NCBI GenBank assembly: GCA_000442125.1
Contig: KE546966.1
Span: forward strand, 1,971,471-2,035,470
DNA from: Opeltia flavorubescens
Taxonomy: Eukaryota > Ascomycota > Lecanoromycetes > Teloschistales > Teloschistaceae
Length of the DNA stretch: 64,000 nucleotides
Reading direction: 5' to 3'
This document shows positions 1 to 10,544 of this stretch, piece by piece. Positions within the stretch are counted from its first letter, which is position 1. Each line of letters begins with the position of its first letter. The position numbers and the translations under genes are program-made. Under the pieces are notes generated by a model. That model saw only the letters and a program-made list of their open reading frames with translations. It ran no database searches and had not been told where the DNA came from.

Positions 1-197
1 AGCAGCCGATGCAATCAGGCTTTATGCCACAACAGCAGCAGAACAGGATTATGCCTGCGCAGACGGGGCCGGCGGGTATGAATGGCTTTGGCGGTGGTGC
101 TGGGCAATTCGGGCAGATGAGCAATAATCCGTTTGGAGCGCAGCAGGGACATCAGGGGCAGCATCAGGGGCAGGGTGGGAGTTTGATTGATCTTTGA
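1..197 (+). CDS. C-terminal end of an endocytic adaptor-like protein (partial)
   Basis: Only the last 64 or so codons are in the window; the frame is open from base 3 to the TGA at 195-197. The piece is rich in Gln, Gly and Met. It holds an Asn-Pro-Phe tripeptide (in SNNPFGAQ), the motif bound by EH-domain proteins, and ends in SLIDL, a clathrin-box-like sequence at the extreme C terminus. NPF plus a terminal LIDL/LIDI box is typical of AP180/CALM (Yap1801/1802) or epsin-type adaptors of clathrin-coated pits, so I infer a cargo or clathrin adaptor acting at the plasma membrane. The ANTH/ENTH domain that would settle it lies to the left of the window. Another low-complexity protein with a chance NPF cannot be excluded. 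Confidence 0.6.
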   Translation, partial: QPMQSGFMPQQQQNRIMPAQTGPAGMNGFGGGAGQFGQMSNNPFGAQQGHQGQHQGQGGSLIDL

Positions 198-751
198 TGT
201 AAGGAGAAGGGGAGAGAGGAGAGGTTTACTTAGTATTTATGCAAACTACTTCCTGGGTTCAGGGCTGAATGAGATGAGAGACGTGACTTGACTTGAATTG
301 GTGTTCTGGATTGGGAATGTGGGAATTGAGTTCATCTGCTTGCGATGCGAAGTGTGATGTCTGTTTAAGGCTAGGCAAATGGCATATCTTAAATCCTAGG
401 CGATCTCTCTGATATCGAAAATTTGGCTCACGATCATTGGCGTACTTCTGATTGTGAAGTTGAAGTGTATATTCCACGAATGAAACTTTCCTATTTCATA
501 AATTTCTCTCCATGAATGAGTCTTTACATTTTCTTAGTTCAAACTTGCAAGAGGAAAGGTGGAGAGCTTCATCGCCAATAGAATACATTTAGGCCCTATG
601 TCTGCTTTTCGACTGACTCCTACAACATAATTGGAACAGAGCCCTGTCCATGCTCTTTGTAATACACTGCATCATATTCATATCATCGCCTGACGCTCCA
701 ACCAAACACCCGCCTCCCTCACAACCCACCATCGTACCACCATCCTTTCGC
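198..751. other. Intergenic, convergent 3' ends
   Basis: This lies between the 3' end of the adaptor gene and the 3' end of the minus-strand VIT-VWA gene. It is AT-rich. The short open frames have no recognisable content, and I see no gene here. Confidence 0.7.
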
Positions 752-3577
752 TCAACGAAGCAACCCCTCAACCTCCTTCTCCAACTTCTCCATCTCCCCC
801 TCACCCATGATCTGTCCCTCCAACCAAGCACTCGCCTTCTCAACAACCAACTCCCACACATCCTCTTCCGCCACCATTTTAACCTCCAGCCATCTAACCA
901 CAAGCGTCGTAATCCATTCTTTCGTCTTCGTCTCCGTCCCCTCGATATCAACTCCCAAAATCTTCAGAAGCTCTTCACTCTGCTCCCACCAGCCTTCAAA
1001 ATCCTGCAAAGCGATGACGGCGTGCACTTTCTGGTTGTTGGTCTGAGGAGCCGCAAGGCTTTGAGTAGCCTCATTCTCGATCGGATCATGTGTGCTAGCA
1101 AAGCTCGCACGGACAGTCCTTGCCCCTGCAAAGCCTCTCGAGCCAGAAGGACCTCCTCGTCCTCCACCCCCTGCACTCAAGACCATCCTCTTCATTTTCT
1201 TGGGACTGGAGCCCCCTGTTGCATCAAATCGGTCATCGACATCACGACTTCGCGTGCTACTAAGTCTCTTGTCTGCAGTAAGCTTAAGATCTCTCATCGA
1301 AGCGTAACGAGGGCTTGCTGGCGAATAGCTGGCAGCCGCAACCGAACTTAAAGCAGACACGGGAGGGACTGCTGCTTCCTCTGCAAACTCATTGTCAAAT
1401 AGGCTACATCCCATATCTTCGTCACTGCTATCATCAACTTCAGCGTCGATAGGGTTCCCGTTCCAGAATCCGGCTTCGCCGTACTTTTTGGCGGCTTTGG
1501 CGTACTTGGTGCCGGCCTTTTCCTCGTGTACATCCTTGTCCCCTTCCTTGACTGCAACGAACGAGCACCATCTGCCTCCAACCTGATAACGCACGCCAAC
1601 GCGGACTGCCTCGCGTTGAATCATTTCGTCATATCGACTTGGATACAGGTCCTTGACCAACTTCTCAGTACACTTTTTATCCTTCGCTTCAGAGATCCAG
1701 CCTCGGCCCTCTTCAAGGTCCAAGATCGCTTTTCGAGCTGCCAATTGATGAATGGTCTCTCCAGGTGTGCTTAGTACCTCTACAGGTATTTCGAGCTCCA
1801 GTGGGCCATGTTCGGACTTAGCTCGTAAAGTGACCGACTTCGGTGTCTTCACCGTCGCGTCGTCTGAGAACAGAAGATACACCGACGTTCGTGAAAAAGG
1901 GAATAGTGGGGGTATCGTCTGCGGAGCCTGAAGGATCTTTGGAACGGATATTGTTGGCAAGTGGGCGAAAGGATCCGTTGTGTCATTTTCAGCTGAAGGG
2001 GGCTTGTCTTGACCACCGTCTTTAGGGGTTTCTGAAAAGAAGGAAATTGGTTTGTTTTCTTGCTTGTCCTCGGCCTTCTCAGCTACCTTGTCTTCAGACA
2101 GCAGTACCTCCAACATATCTGTCACCTTGTCCACAATCTCATATTCTTCATCAGAGTCTTCATACTTGACTTCGAGGCTGTAATCCGTGGTGTGTGGGGA
2201 CAAGCCTCCCTTCAACATGCGTATGATTTTGGCGTCAAGCTTTTCATTGTTGTCGACGCTCTGTGCAAACCCATTCCCAGCGCGTGCAACTCCTTCGATT
2301 AGAGCATGGGACACGCCGGCTCCGATACCGAGTGCAAAGATACGCAGGCCAGACTTACTCTTCTGGACTTCGTTGTGTAGGTAGGTGAAGAGAGCACTTT
2401 GGTCCCAGATATCGCCATCAGTCAAGAGCATTACCTCACATGGTAAATCGGTGTATCGGTTTTCAATGGTGGCTTCTAGTGCCTTGAAGGTCTCCGTGCC
2501 ACCATAGTCTGCGCGGAAGGTCTCAACATGTGCGAGCGCCTCGTCCACAGAGTCACGCGAGTAAGCCTGGCTTTTCGGCCATAGAAACGAATAACGTGAG
2601 CCGAACGAGCAAATGTTAAACTTCACTCCAACCGGAAGGGATTTGAGAAAGACCTTCAGCGCAGAAACAAGCGTAGAGACATTGCTTGACATACTTCCAC
2701 TTCGATCTGCCACGAACACAACCTCCGGATTGATTCGAGGTAGATCAAATTTGGGTACTAGTGTAAGCATCAACGCCTGTTGGTTTGGAAGAGTTGGATG
2801 GCGTTCGAGGATTGCCTTGGGTGTGCCAGTCTCCTTGGTAAGAACGATGAGAACGAAGTCCTTATCAAGCTCGGTGGCTCCAAGGGACAGGGTGGCTGAG
2901 GCCTGATGCATGGCCGGATCCGCGTCACCTGATGATGATGATGTGCTGCCCATAGTGACGGCGATGGGATGAGTGGGTGACTGGATGCCCCGAATGAAGG
3001 ATCCCTCGGCAACTGAAGCATCAACGGTAATGCTAATGCCACCCCGCTCGGTAACATTCGATACCTCGATGGCCTGGCTGCTAGGTACCGCTCCATATCT
3101 TGGTGCAATGCGAGTAGGTATGGTAAATCGGATGCCATCAGCTTGAGCGTCATGCTTGAGTTCACCAACATAGGTAATCTCAACGTGAACTTTTTCGTTT
3201 GCAGGGATGTTGCCAAGACGAGTACTGAATACGTCTGATGCTTCAGGAAGCTGTTCGAGCAGACCGGCAGATTCTCCGCGTGAGACTGCCGCGTCAAAGG
3301 TAGCTTTCGCCTTGCTACGCTCCTTCACGACTCCTCGTAGGAGGCGTGAGCCAATGCGGCAGGTGAAGGCCACAACGCTGACTCCATCGTACAAGGGGAA
3401 CATGTAGGTGCATTGCTTGATCTCCGATGAAGATGAATTGGAAAAGGTCTGCTTCAGGATGGTGCGCGAGGTGTCTGAAAGGATAGTAGAGTGTGCATCA
3501 AGTTTTACTTGAGGAAGGTAATGCTTTTGACGATTGACCAGATAGTGGCAGCCACACAGATACAAGAAGGATGACAT
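752..3577 (-). CDS. VIT and von Willebrand factor A domain protein
   Basis: Single-exon gene of 941 codons. Residues about 1-155 form a VIT (vault protein inter-alpha-trypsin) domain. A VWA domain follows at about residues 280-450, starting with an intact metal-binding MIDAS motif DRSGSMS. The C-terminal half is lower complexity, with an acidic linker, a Gly/Arg-rich patch and a charged helical end (EKLEKEVEGLLR). The order VIT-VWA-variable tail matches the VWA5A-like proteins found widely in filamentous fungi and animals. Their role is poorly known; no signal peptide is seen, so it is likely cytosolic. The start at 3577 gives the full VIT N terminus and there is no better ATG upstream. Length and open frame suggest an intact gene. 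Divalent-metal and protein binding are inferred from the MIDAS residues only. Confidence 0.9.
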   Translation of the reverse strand: MSSFLYLCGCHYLVNRQKHYLPQVKLDAHSTILSDTSRTILKQTFSNSSSSEIKQCTYMFPLYDGVSVVAFTCRIGSRLLRGVVKERSKAKATFDAAVSRGESAGLLEQLPEASDVFSTRLGNIPANEKVHVEITYVGELKHDAQADGIRFTIPTRIAPRYGAVPSSQAIEVSNVTERGGISITVDASVAEGSFIRGIQSPTHPIAVTMGSTSSSSGDADPAMHQASATLSLGATELDKDFVLIVLTKETGTPKAILERHPTLPNQQALMLTLVPKFDLPRINPEVVFVADRSGSMSSNVSTLVSALKVFLKSLPVGVKFNICSFGSRYSFLWPKSQAYSRDSVDEALAHVETFRADYGGTETFKALEATIENRYTDLPCEVMLLTDGDIWDQSALFTYLHNEVQKSKSGLRIFALGIGAGVSHALIEGVARAGNGFAQSVDNNEKLDAKIIRMLKGGLSPHTTDYSLEVKYEDSDEEYEIVDKVTDMLEVLLSEDKVAEKAEDKQENKPISFFSETPKDGGQDKPPSAENDTTDPFAHLPTISVPKILQAPQTIPPLFPFSRTSVYLLFSDDATVKTPKSVTLRAKSEHGPLELEIPVEVLSTPGETIHQLAARKAILDLEEGRGWISEAKDKKCTEKLVKDLYPSRYDEMIQREAVRVGVRYQVGGRWCSFVAVKEGDKDVHEEKAGTKYAKAAKKYGEAGFWNGNPIDAEVDDSSDEDMGCSLFDNEFAEEAAVPPVSALSSVAAASYSPASPRYASMRDLKLTADKRLSSTRSRDVDDRFDATGGSSPKKMKRMVLSAGGGGRGGPSGSRGFAGARTVRASFASTHDPIENEATQSLAAPQTNNQKVHAVIALQDFEGWWEQSEELLKILGVDIEGTETKTKEWITTLVVRWLEVKMVAEEDVWELVVEKASAWLEGQIMGEGEMEKLEKEVEGLLR

Positions 3578-4286
3578 GGTGAAAACTGGAGATGTAGAAT
3601 TGTGAAAGTCAGGTTTCAGATTGGGGGATGGAGGTGTTAAGTAGAATTATGGCCGCTGTTGCCTCAGGGATACTTCTATTGATTTGGTAAGAGAAGAGGG
3701 TAAATTGCGATTGCCTGTGAGTCATCTACCCAACAGATATTGTGCAGAAAGGCGGGGTGCACATATTGAGTCTATTGGATTCATGGAAAAAACAGTAAGA
3801 GCTTCCTGTTTGACCTACATTTCAAATTGTTGTGCGACGTATCATCCTACACACATGGCCAAGGCATTCATCGAGGCATGATGTCAGTTATCCGCCAGTG
3901 GCGGAACAGCCTGGCGAATCTACACGGCCCGCTTGATGTTTCTTATATCAAAGCTTCTCTTCAACAAAGTGTCGTGTCTTTGAGACCAATTCATATACCT
4001 TATCGAACCCGGCCGAAAAGAGGTAAAGAGGCAAATAGCCGGGCGTAAATTATTACGGCAACCTGCAGACCAACGTGTCTAGCCTAAGGCGAATTGGGAA
4101 CCTTCCGTCTGAATTACATCAAGCATGAATCTCTCGATTCGGGTCACAAGCTTTTGCCGACATTAAGGTTGTAGACAATTCCTTGACGAGCCAGCGAAGG
4201 ATTGTAAATTCGGCGAAGAGCACGAGCTCTAATACATTACATTTTCTTCAATCGCAGATTTATCTAATCCCTGGATTGATTGTCCC
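3578..4286. other. Intergenic; promoter side of the VIT-VWA gene
   Basis: About 0.7 kb between the start of the VIT-VWA gene and the stop of the aldo/keto reductase gene, both on the minus strand. Plus-strand frames at 3684-4048 are short and lack any family signature. I see no RNA gene or repeat. Confidence 0.65.
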
Positions 4287-5468
4287 TTAATACCCCTGAA
4301 TTGCTTTGGATTGGTACGGCTCCTCGAGATACTTTGCTTCTTCGTCCGTCAGCTTCACCTGTAGTGCCGCCACCGCCTCATCGATCCTCTCCTTGCTCCC
4401 AAGTCCAATGATGGGGTTCACCATCTCTCTCCTCAGCACCCACGCCGTCGCTACCTGAGCCATCTTGACCCCCTTCTTCTTTGAAACTTCTTCTAATCGA
4501 TCAACGATTGCCTTGTCTATTTCTGTCTCTTTGGCTCGGATCAGGTTATGTAAGAACTTGTCCGTGGATTCACGAAGAGTGCTCCTATCACCCCATGGTC
4601 TGGCAAGAACACCTCGCGCGATAGGTGACCAAGGAATGCAACCTACTCCAGTGTCGGCGCAATACGGGATCATTTCGCGCTCTTCTTCGCGGTAGATCAG
4701 GTTGTGGTAATTTTGCATAGAGATGAATTTATNCCAGCCGTGCTTATCCGCAATGTTCTGCAGAGTCTGGAATTCCCAGGCTGCCATCTGCATTTGGGTN
4801 AAGTGGTATCAATAAACCGACCTTGCCACGAGAAATGACATGGAGACGCTTACCGAACTAGCCCCAATGTACCTTACTTTTCCACTCTCAACCACATCGT
4901 TCAGCGCTTTCATGATTTCCTCCCGCGGTGTGTCGCGATCTAGTCGATGGATCTGCAAAACGTCGATGTACGTCCCCAATCTCGCGACACTCGCATCTAC
5001 AGCATCGAAAATGTGCTTCCTCGACAAGCCAACCTGATTCACCATTTCCCCATCATTGGTGCTCACAGCTGCGATCGGTGGCTGCGATCCAGGTACAACT
5101 CCAAAGTAGCATTTGCTGAGAATGACGATTTTCTGGCGAGGAATATTGTATTTCTTGATAGCTTTGCCGATAATCTCCTCGGAACGACCATGAGAGTAGA
5201 TGTCCGCCTTGGGAATGAAAGAGGGAAAAAATCAGACTTCATTGTGATAGAATGCAAACCTGAAGCTTACCGTGTCCCATGTGTTAAGACCGACTTTGTA
5301 AGCATGTTCAAGTATTGGAAGAGACTGCTCCTCGTCAAGAACCCACCCTGCCCAGCCGGGATCACCGTAAGACATGGCTCCAAGGATTATTTTGGAGATT
5401 TTTAGTCCAGATTTGCCGAGTCTGCACTGGATGTCAATGCCACATTTTTCTAGACATTTTCGTAACAT
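4287..5468 (-). CDS. Aldo/keto reductase
   Basis: Three exons (5271-5468, 4854-5207, 4287-4787) with introns of 63 and 66 nt give 350 residues, the normal size for this family. The NAD(P)H-dependent reductase tetrad is visible: Asp and Tyr in DTADIYSHG, spanning the first junction, Lys in VILSKC, and His in LQIHRL. The C-terminal half has the expected [16 protein letters not shown] and [10 protein letters not shown] cofactor loops. The closest look is to the versiconal hemiacetal acetate reductase/YakC-like fungal group; the physiological substrate cannot be read from sequence. The start at 5468 is the only in-frame ATG ahead of the conserved [10 protein letters not shown] segment. Base 4733, in the coding part, and base 4800, in intron 2, are ambiguous in the assembly. 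There are no pathway neighbours. Confidence 0.9.
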
Positions 5469-6332
5469 TACCTTGTGTATTCCATTTTGGCTAATTAGAA
5501 CTCTCAGGTTTCTAATAAGTATCGTCAGTCTTTTAGTCTATGTATTTTTATCGCGCTTTATTTGCAGCAAGTCTACTCACACTCGTGTGCTCGTGTAAAT
5601 GCAATTAGAAGAGGATAAAATTATGAATCATTTGCTGAAGCGCCATGTTTATATCCCTACATGTTTGTTCTCCTCACCCGATGACGTCGCACAACGATTA
5701 CAAATCGGGGATAGGAAGCAATTGCCGATCGCGATAAAGGCACTGTAGTAATTACGGGGCGAACAACGGGGCGAAGAACATAACGCCGGGCTCTTTATGC
5801 AAGGTTCCAAAGTAGAATTCGGGCGAGTATGCTTACTTGGCTGTCGCAACAAAACTCCTTGCCAATTTGCCTATCATCTACCGACATGTCAATCCGCTGC
5901 AATCTACAACATATCGCTAACATACGTCCGTACGTACATGAATCATCCGCTATCTTCCGTAAAGTAGATAGTAGAGGATTCATCAGAAGGAAGGCAAGTA
6001 TGGCAATGAAAGTATCCGTCTTTTCCGGACAAACGATCTGCTATGATTACTCAGTTGGAGTCGGACACAAAGTGCGCCTACATGAATGAACGGATGTTGA
6101 CGAACGGAATAATGTCGAAGCATAGTCGTATAGACAACGTTGATCAAAGGAACGGTTTCTCGCTCTGCGTAGCTAATCAACGAGCTGAGTTGAATCGCAA
6201 AAGCCTAGCTTTCTAGATATGATTGATGAAGCTATTTGGAATCCATTGAGCTCCGTGGAGAACATTCTGCAAATGTGTAAAATGCTGATGTAAAATCGAA
6301 GCGTAGAGCCTTGTCATGCCTGATCCTTGACA
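5469..6332. other. Intergenic; promoter side of the aldo/keto reductase
   Basis: About 0.86 kb of AT-rich DNA between two minus-strand genes. Short open frames on both strands do not resemble any family. Nothing further can be supported. Confidence 0.65.
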
Positions 6333-7769
6333 TCATGTCGATTCTAGCCGAGAAAGCCAATTTATGATCTGATTGACAGGTGAGTATTAGCAGTAAGCTG
6401 AGAAAAGCTCAAACATGTGAGGTCATACCATCATTGCCTGCACCAATACAACTTTCTGCCCATAATAGCTTCCATCCCAGCTTGCTGCTTGTAATGTCAG
6501 ATTATACATGCCCAACGCGTCCAAAGCTCGGCTTTCGGCCTCCTTTGCCATTTCAATCGTGTAGTGCCAGAGCGCGTTGTTACCCTGGCTGAGGATTTGG
6601 CTTGGAGGCTTCAAATGACCAGCGGCATTCGGACCAATCCACAGGAACGGTACATTCTTCTGAGAGATATCGGCAAGGGTTACCCATTCATCCATTGATG
6701 ATGTGGCAGTAGACCAGGACAACGATGTGGCGAGAGAGAGAGAGTGGATCACTGGTATGGGTTTGTATGAGTCCAATTCTCGAGTGAGAATAGAGCCGAA
6801 AGCGTTATGCTGGGCTTCTGCAGCTGGTGAGCGATCTATGGGAATGAAGACATGTGGTGTGCCTAGAAGTATTAGTATTCCCAGTCTGAGATGTATCGGA
6901 TATCCGGATTACTCACGATCACAATAATATGGACTGCTATGTCCACTAGCAGCATCGTTCATCCTCACTGATTGACTGTCCATAACCGAATATGCCAGGC
7001 ATTCTGGTCGAGTGAGTTGATTCGCACATCGGCACGCCTCCCTTTCACTCTCCTTCATCTCCCATTGCCTTAAAGCACCAAGGGCAATGTTCTCCCGCAG
7101 GAGCATGTTGAAAGCAGAATATACGTGCCGAAGCGTTTCATCGCCTAAGAACACAATGGAATCGAAGCGGTCCAAGATCATGCAAATCTCCGGAGTTGAA
7201 TACCACCGAAAGTGACAACCCACTGGGAAATAGGGATTATCGAAGCCATGTCGACCACCCCCACTCATTGCCTCGAGTAGCATAGCACGATTAGGACAGT
7301 AGAGCGAATGTTTCTTGTCGACGTCATGTTTTGAGATCGGAGGGATATAGATGTCTGTAGATGCGATGCCACAGTCCTGACGTCCCTCGAAATGATTGAA
7401 TAGACTGTGGCTAGTCGTCAGCTAAAGGTACACAGCAACAGAACTTTAGGGGACCAACTCATCAACATCCGTATACGTGAATGGGATTCTATCCGTTTGT
7501 CTTGATTGCGACACCAATGACCTCATCCAGAAAATGACCAAGAGAGCGGCGGCAGCAAGGACTGCCAGCAACCATCTCGTGGCATGTAGCTTCGGTTTGT
7601 CAAGTCCTCGGCATCGGGATGAGCTTGGGCTTTCAACGCCTTTCAGGTACTGTGGAGTTTGAGGAGCGCTGGCAAAACGTGGGAATGGATATGCCATGCT
7701 CGGGTGGTGAGCTGCAGATGATGATAGAGCTCTCCTGGGAGGACTGAAACGATGAAGCCGAGGCAACAT
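6333..7769 (-). CDS. Type II membrane protein with SGNH/PC-esterase-like region
   Basis: Four exons (7477-7769, 6917-7404, 6429-6862, 6333-6368) with introns of 72, 54 and 60 nt give 416 residues. The last exon is only 36 nt (IINWLSRLEST) and follows a perfect TGCTAATAC branch point. A Ser/Pro-rich cytosolic N terminus is followed by one hydrophobic helix at about residues 66-83 (start WLLAVLAAAALL), so the rest probably faces the Golgi or ER lumen. The luminal part has conserved Cys and the block IVFLGDETLRHVYSAFN near residue 185, which resembles the GDS nucleophile block of PC-esterase/TBL and CASD1-type proteins that O-acetylate polysaccharides. Here the serine position reads Glu, so catalysis by that residue is doubtful. 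Function is unassigned; a cell-wall or capsule sugar modification role is inference. A second ATG 24 codons in (MAYPFP) is an alternative start. Confidence 0.8.
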
Positions 7770-8655
7770 GGGTTATCTTTCACGACAATCTAGGAAAGTG
7801 TTGATACCCGTAAAGTAGGCGGCTGCTCACTGTTACATCAGGTAGTACAGCAAGGATGAGAACATGAGTGATCAATGGTTCCCAGCACAAGTACGATGCA
7901 GTCATGCATCTATCTTTCTCAAACAGTCGTACAAAAAAATATTTTCAATGAGAATCTGACCTACGCTGGGAAGGTGTAACCCAGATGATATATCAACAAT
8001 GGCCGCTGCCTAAGTCCTCCACTGCAATATGCCCACAGACCTTACATCTCCGACACAGAACATACCTTCCATTATGTCATATATCAGGAAAGTGTTGAAT
8101 TCATCTTATACACCGACAGATTCCTTGTCCTGGGAAATCGGATCATCAGAGTCTTCAGAGTTGTATCCGCATTTCCAAGCTCTAGGATTTCTGCTCCTCC
8201 TACTCCCCTTGGTCTACAGTATCGTTCGGAAATTTGTTCGATTTTCCAAGCAATTTCAAATCCACTGGCGCCGTCGCGACGGGCGATTATGATATTGCAA
8301 ATCTAGTCCGACTGCTCCTGACGATAAAGGGTGGGTCTTTTTGGGCGTAAAGCGGCCTAGCGGGAGGGCGTTGGTCTCGAATGTGGGGAGCCCTCGACTC
8401 CAGCCTCGGCGTAACTCTTTTCAGTCACCAGTCAGTGACTCAACTTCCTACCGCCATTGATCGGAGCAGAGCAGCTGTTCATTCGACCTCTACGTATCAC
8501 CATTCTTATCAATTGGGTTCTCGACCAATCCAAACCAGACCGTAGCCTCTCCTGAGCGTTTCAATTAGGCAATTCACATCTTATACGGGCTCCCAGATAC
8601 CTCCAAACTATTGAAGAGTTTCTTCGACGCAGGCCCAAGGGCCTGAAAGAGCAGC
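7770..8655. other. Divergent intergenic region between the membrane protein and the PDK-type kinase
   Basis: About 0.89 kb between two divergent starts, so it should hold both promoters. A plus-strand frame at 8029-8292 is listed separately. A CCTCGG hexamer sits at 8404-8409, about 250 nt ahead of the kinase start. Upstream of the kinase ATG an in-frame stop closes the frame, which supports the start at 8656. Confidence 0.6.
8029..8292 (+). CDS. Possible small single-pass membrane protein (hypothetical)
   Basis: An open frame of 87 codons with a hydrophobic stretch (LGFLLLLLPLVYSIVRKFV) followed by a basic tail ending RRRDGRL. The layout, polar N terminus then one helix then positive charges, is what a tail-anchored or single-pass protein would show. 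I recognise no family, and a frame of this size can arise by chance in 0.9 kb. It might also be an upstream open frame or leader of the kinase transcript. Confidence 0.25.
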   Translation: MPTDLTSPTQNIPSIMSYIRKVLNSSYTPTDSLSWEIGSSESSELYPHFQALGFLLLLLPLVYSIVRKFVRFSKQFQIHWRRRDGRL

Positions 8656-10135
8656 ATGTCATGGAAGAAGTCAGAGATGCTGATGGATACCATCAAGCAT
8701 TACTCCAACTTTCCGGCTACCGGCGTGAGCTTACGCCAGATGGTGCAGTTTGGAGAGCGACCATCAACAGGTGAGACAATCCGCCTACATAGCATGTCAT
8801 GAAAAGCGGCATAAAGTTGATTGTGGCTGTGGAATCAGGAACGCTGTTTCGTGCATCTCAATTCCTCTCCGAAGAACTTCCTATCCGTCTGGCCCACCGA
8901 GTCCAAGAGTTGGGTGATCTTCCAGATGGCCTAAATGACATGCCCTCAATTAAAAGGGTTCAAGACTGGTACGCGCAATCCTTTGAGGTATGGGTCAATT
9001 TTCGACTGCTATGCATAGCGCTGAATCCTTTTTTGATTTTTGTAGGACCTTACAACTTTGAAGCGGCCTACCCTCAGCTCGGAAATTCGAGAGCGGCTTC
9101 TTAAGCCAGCAAGGCAAGACTCCAAAGCCCTCAGTCAGACGACGGCGAACCCCAGTGTGAAGCAGGGCCAATACCGATCGTCTCCTCAGACCAATGGCAG
9201 TGGCAATGGAAAGACGTCTTCTTCGAGGAGATACTACGCATCTGCCGACGATGGTGCTGACTGGCCGCCGGAGCTGCATGACTATAACCAGCGTTTTGCA
9301 AAGACCTTAGAGGGAATTAAGCGCAGGCATGACAGCGTAGTCACTACTGTTGCTCAGGGCATCCTGGAATACAAGCGGAAAAGACAAAGGATGCAGATCG
9401 ACTCGAACATTCAGAGTTTCCTTGACAGATTCTACATGTCTCGTATAGGGATAAGAATGCTCATAGGGCAGCACATCGCTCTCACCGACCAACGGCAGCA
9501 CACAGAGCCAAACTATGTTGGAATAATCTGTACCAAGACCAATGTGCAAGAGCTCGCTCAAGAAGCAATTGAAAATGCAAGATTCGTCTGCGAAGATCAT
9601 TATGGCCTATTCGACGCCCCAAAGGTTCAGCTTGTTTGTGAGCCCGATCTCAATTTCATGTATGTGCCTGGTCATCTATCACACATGCTGTTCGAAACAC
9701 TCAAAAACTCCCTTCGCNCTGTGGTCGAAACGCATGGTCAAGACAAGCAGGACTTTCCGGTCACCAAAGTAATCATTGCAAGGGGAAATGAGGACATCAC
9801 GATCAAGATTTCGGACGAGGGGGGAGGTATACCGAGATCTTCCATACCCCTCGTTTGGACCTACATGTACACGACCGTGGAGACAACGCCGAGTCTGGAC
9901 CCTGACTTCAACAAGAGCGATTTCAAAGCGCCGATGGCCGGATTTGGGTACGGTCTTCCCATCAGTCGGCTGTACGCGCGTTATTTTGGTGGAGACCTGA
10001 AACTCATCAGCATGGAGGGGTAAGGACATCCTGTACCTCCAATTGATGGCTTCGCTCACAAGGTTCTGCAGGTACGGAACAGATGTATACTTGCATCTTA
10101 ACAGACTTTCCTCCAGCTCAGAACCACTGCAATAG
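8656..10135 (+). CDS. Mitochondrial PDK/BCKDK-type protein kinase
   Basis: Four exons (8656-8770, 8839-8987, 9046-10019, 10072-10135) with introns of 68, 58 and 52 nt give 433 residues. The N terminus has the family's helical-bundle sequence (YSNFPATGVSLRQMVQFG; ELPIRLAHRVQEL; PDGLNDMPSIKRVQDWY). The C-terminal GHKL ATPase shows the N-box around FETLKNSLR, the G1 box DEGGGIP and the G2 box GFGYGLPISRLYARYFGG, then the family ending YGTDVYLHLNRL after the last intron. These kinases phosphorylate the E1 alpha subunit of pyruvate (or branched-chain keto acid) dehydrogenase in the mitochondrial matrix and switch it off. Which of the two is the substrate I cannot tell; fungi usually carry two or three paralogues (Pkp1/Pkp2). 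A stop just upstream fixes the start. Base 9718 is ambiguous and falls inside the N-box. Confidence 0.93.
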
Positions 10136-10544
10136 CAACTAGCAGCCATGAGGGATAAAACCCAAGGATTGGCGCTGAATGCTGCTATTAGATCGAGACT
10201 CAAGAGTCGTGAGGTGAGTATGCGGAAGCAGGTCGGGGATGCGGAAAGCATGGTGAACGAGGAAGGGGTTGTGGATTACCATGATTCTGATGAGGTCTGA
10301 CGCGGACATGGGAAGAATTGGTAAATAGTGCGGCTTGGTTTTGGTGTACATATTGCAGTCGTTGATGAGCTTGAAAACCACAGCTGGGCTCTTTCTCCGT
10401 TTTGAGAGAGAGGGCGAATGAGAGGATAGAAGCGAAATACTAGATACATAGCCCTTTACGCCGCAATTGGGGTATCCGAAGTTTAGACAGCGCCGAATTA
10501 CAACCAGATTAACACTCATGTATGACAGCCCCTTCCTCAAGAAA
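10136..10544. other. Intergenic, convergent 3' ends
   Basis: This stretch separates the kinase stop from the stop of the small minus-strand gene. A long minus-strand frame crosses it but has no family content and is better explained by chance. Confidence 0.6.

Noticed and set aside
650-1351. 233-codon plus-strand frame opposite the VIT-VWA gene
   Set aside because: It is a shadow of the minus-strand gene, with no family content of its own.
5682-5688. TGACGTC, a partial CRE-like site
   Set aside because: One half-matching short motif, not close to a gene start that would make use of it.
8331-8420. GC-rich stretch that briefly looked like a tRNA gene
   Set aside because: No proper A box or GTTCRANNC B box and no fold of a tRNA by eye.
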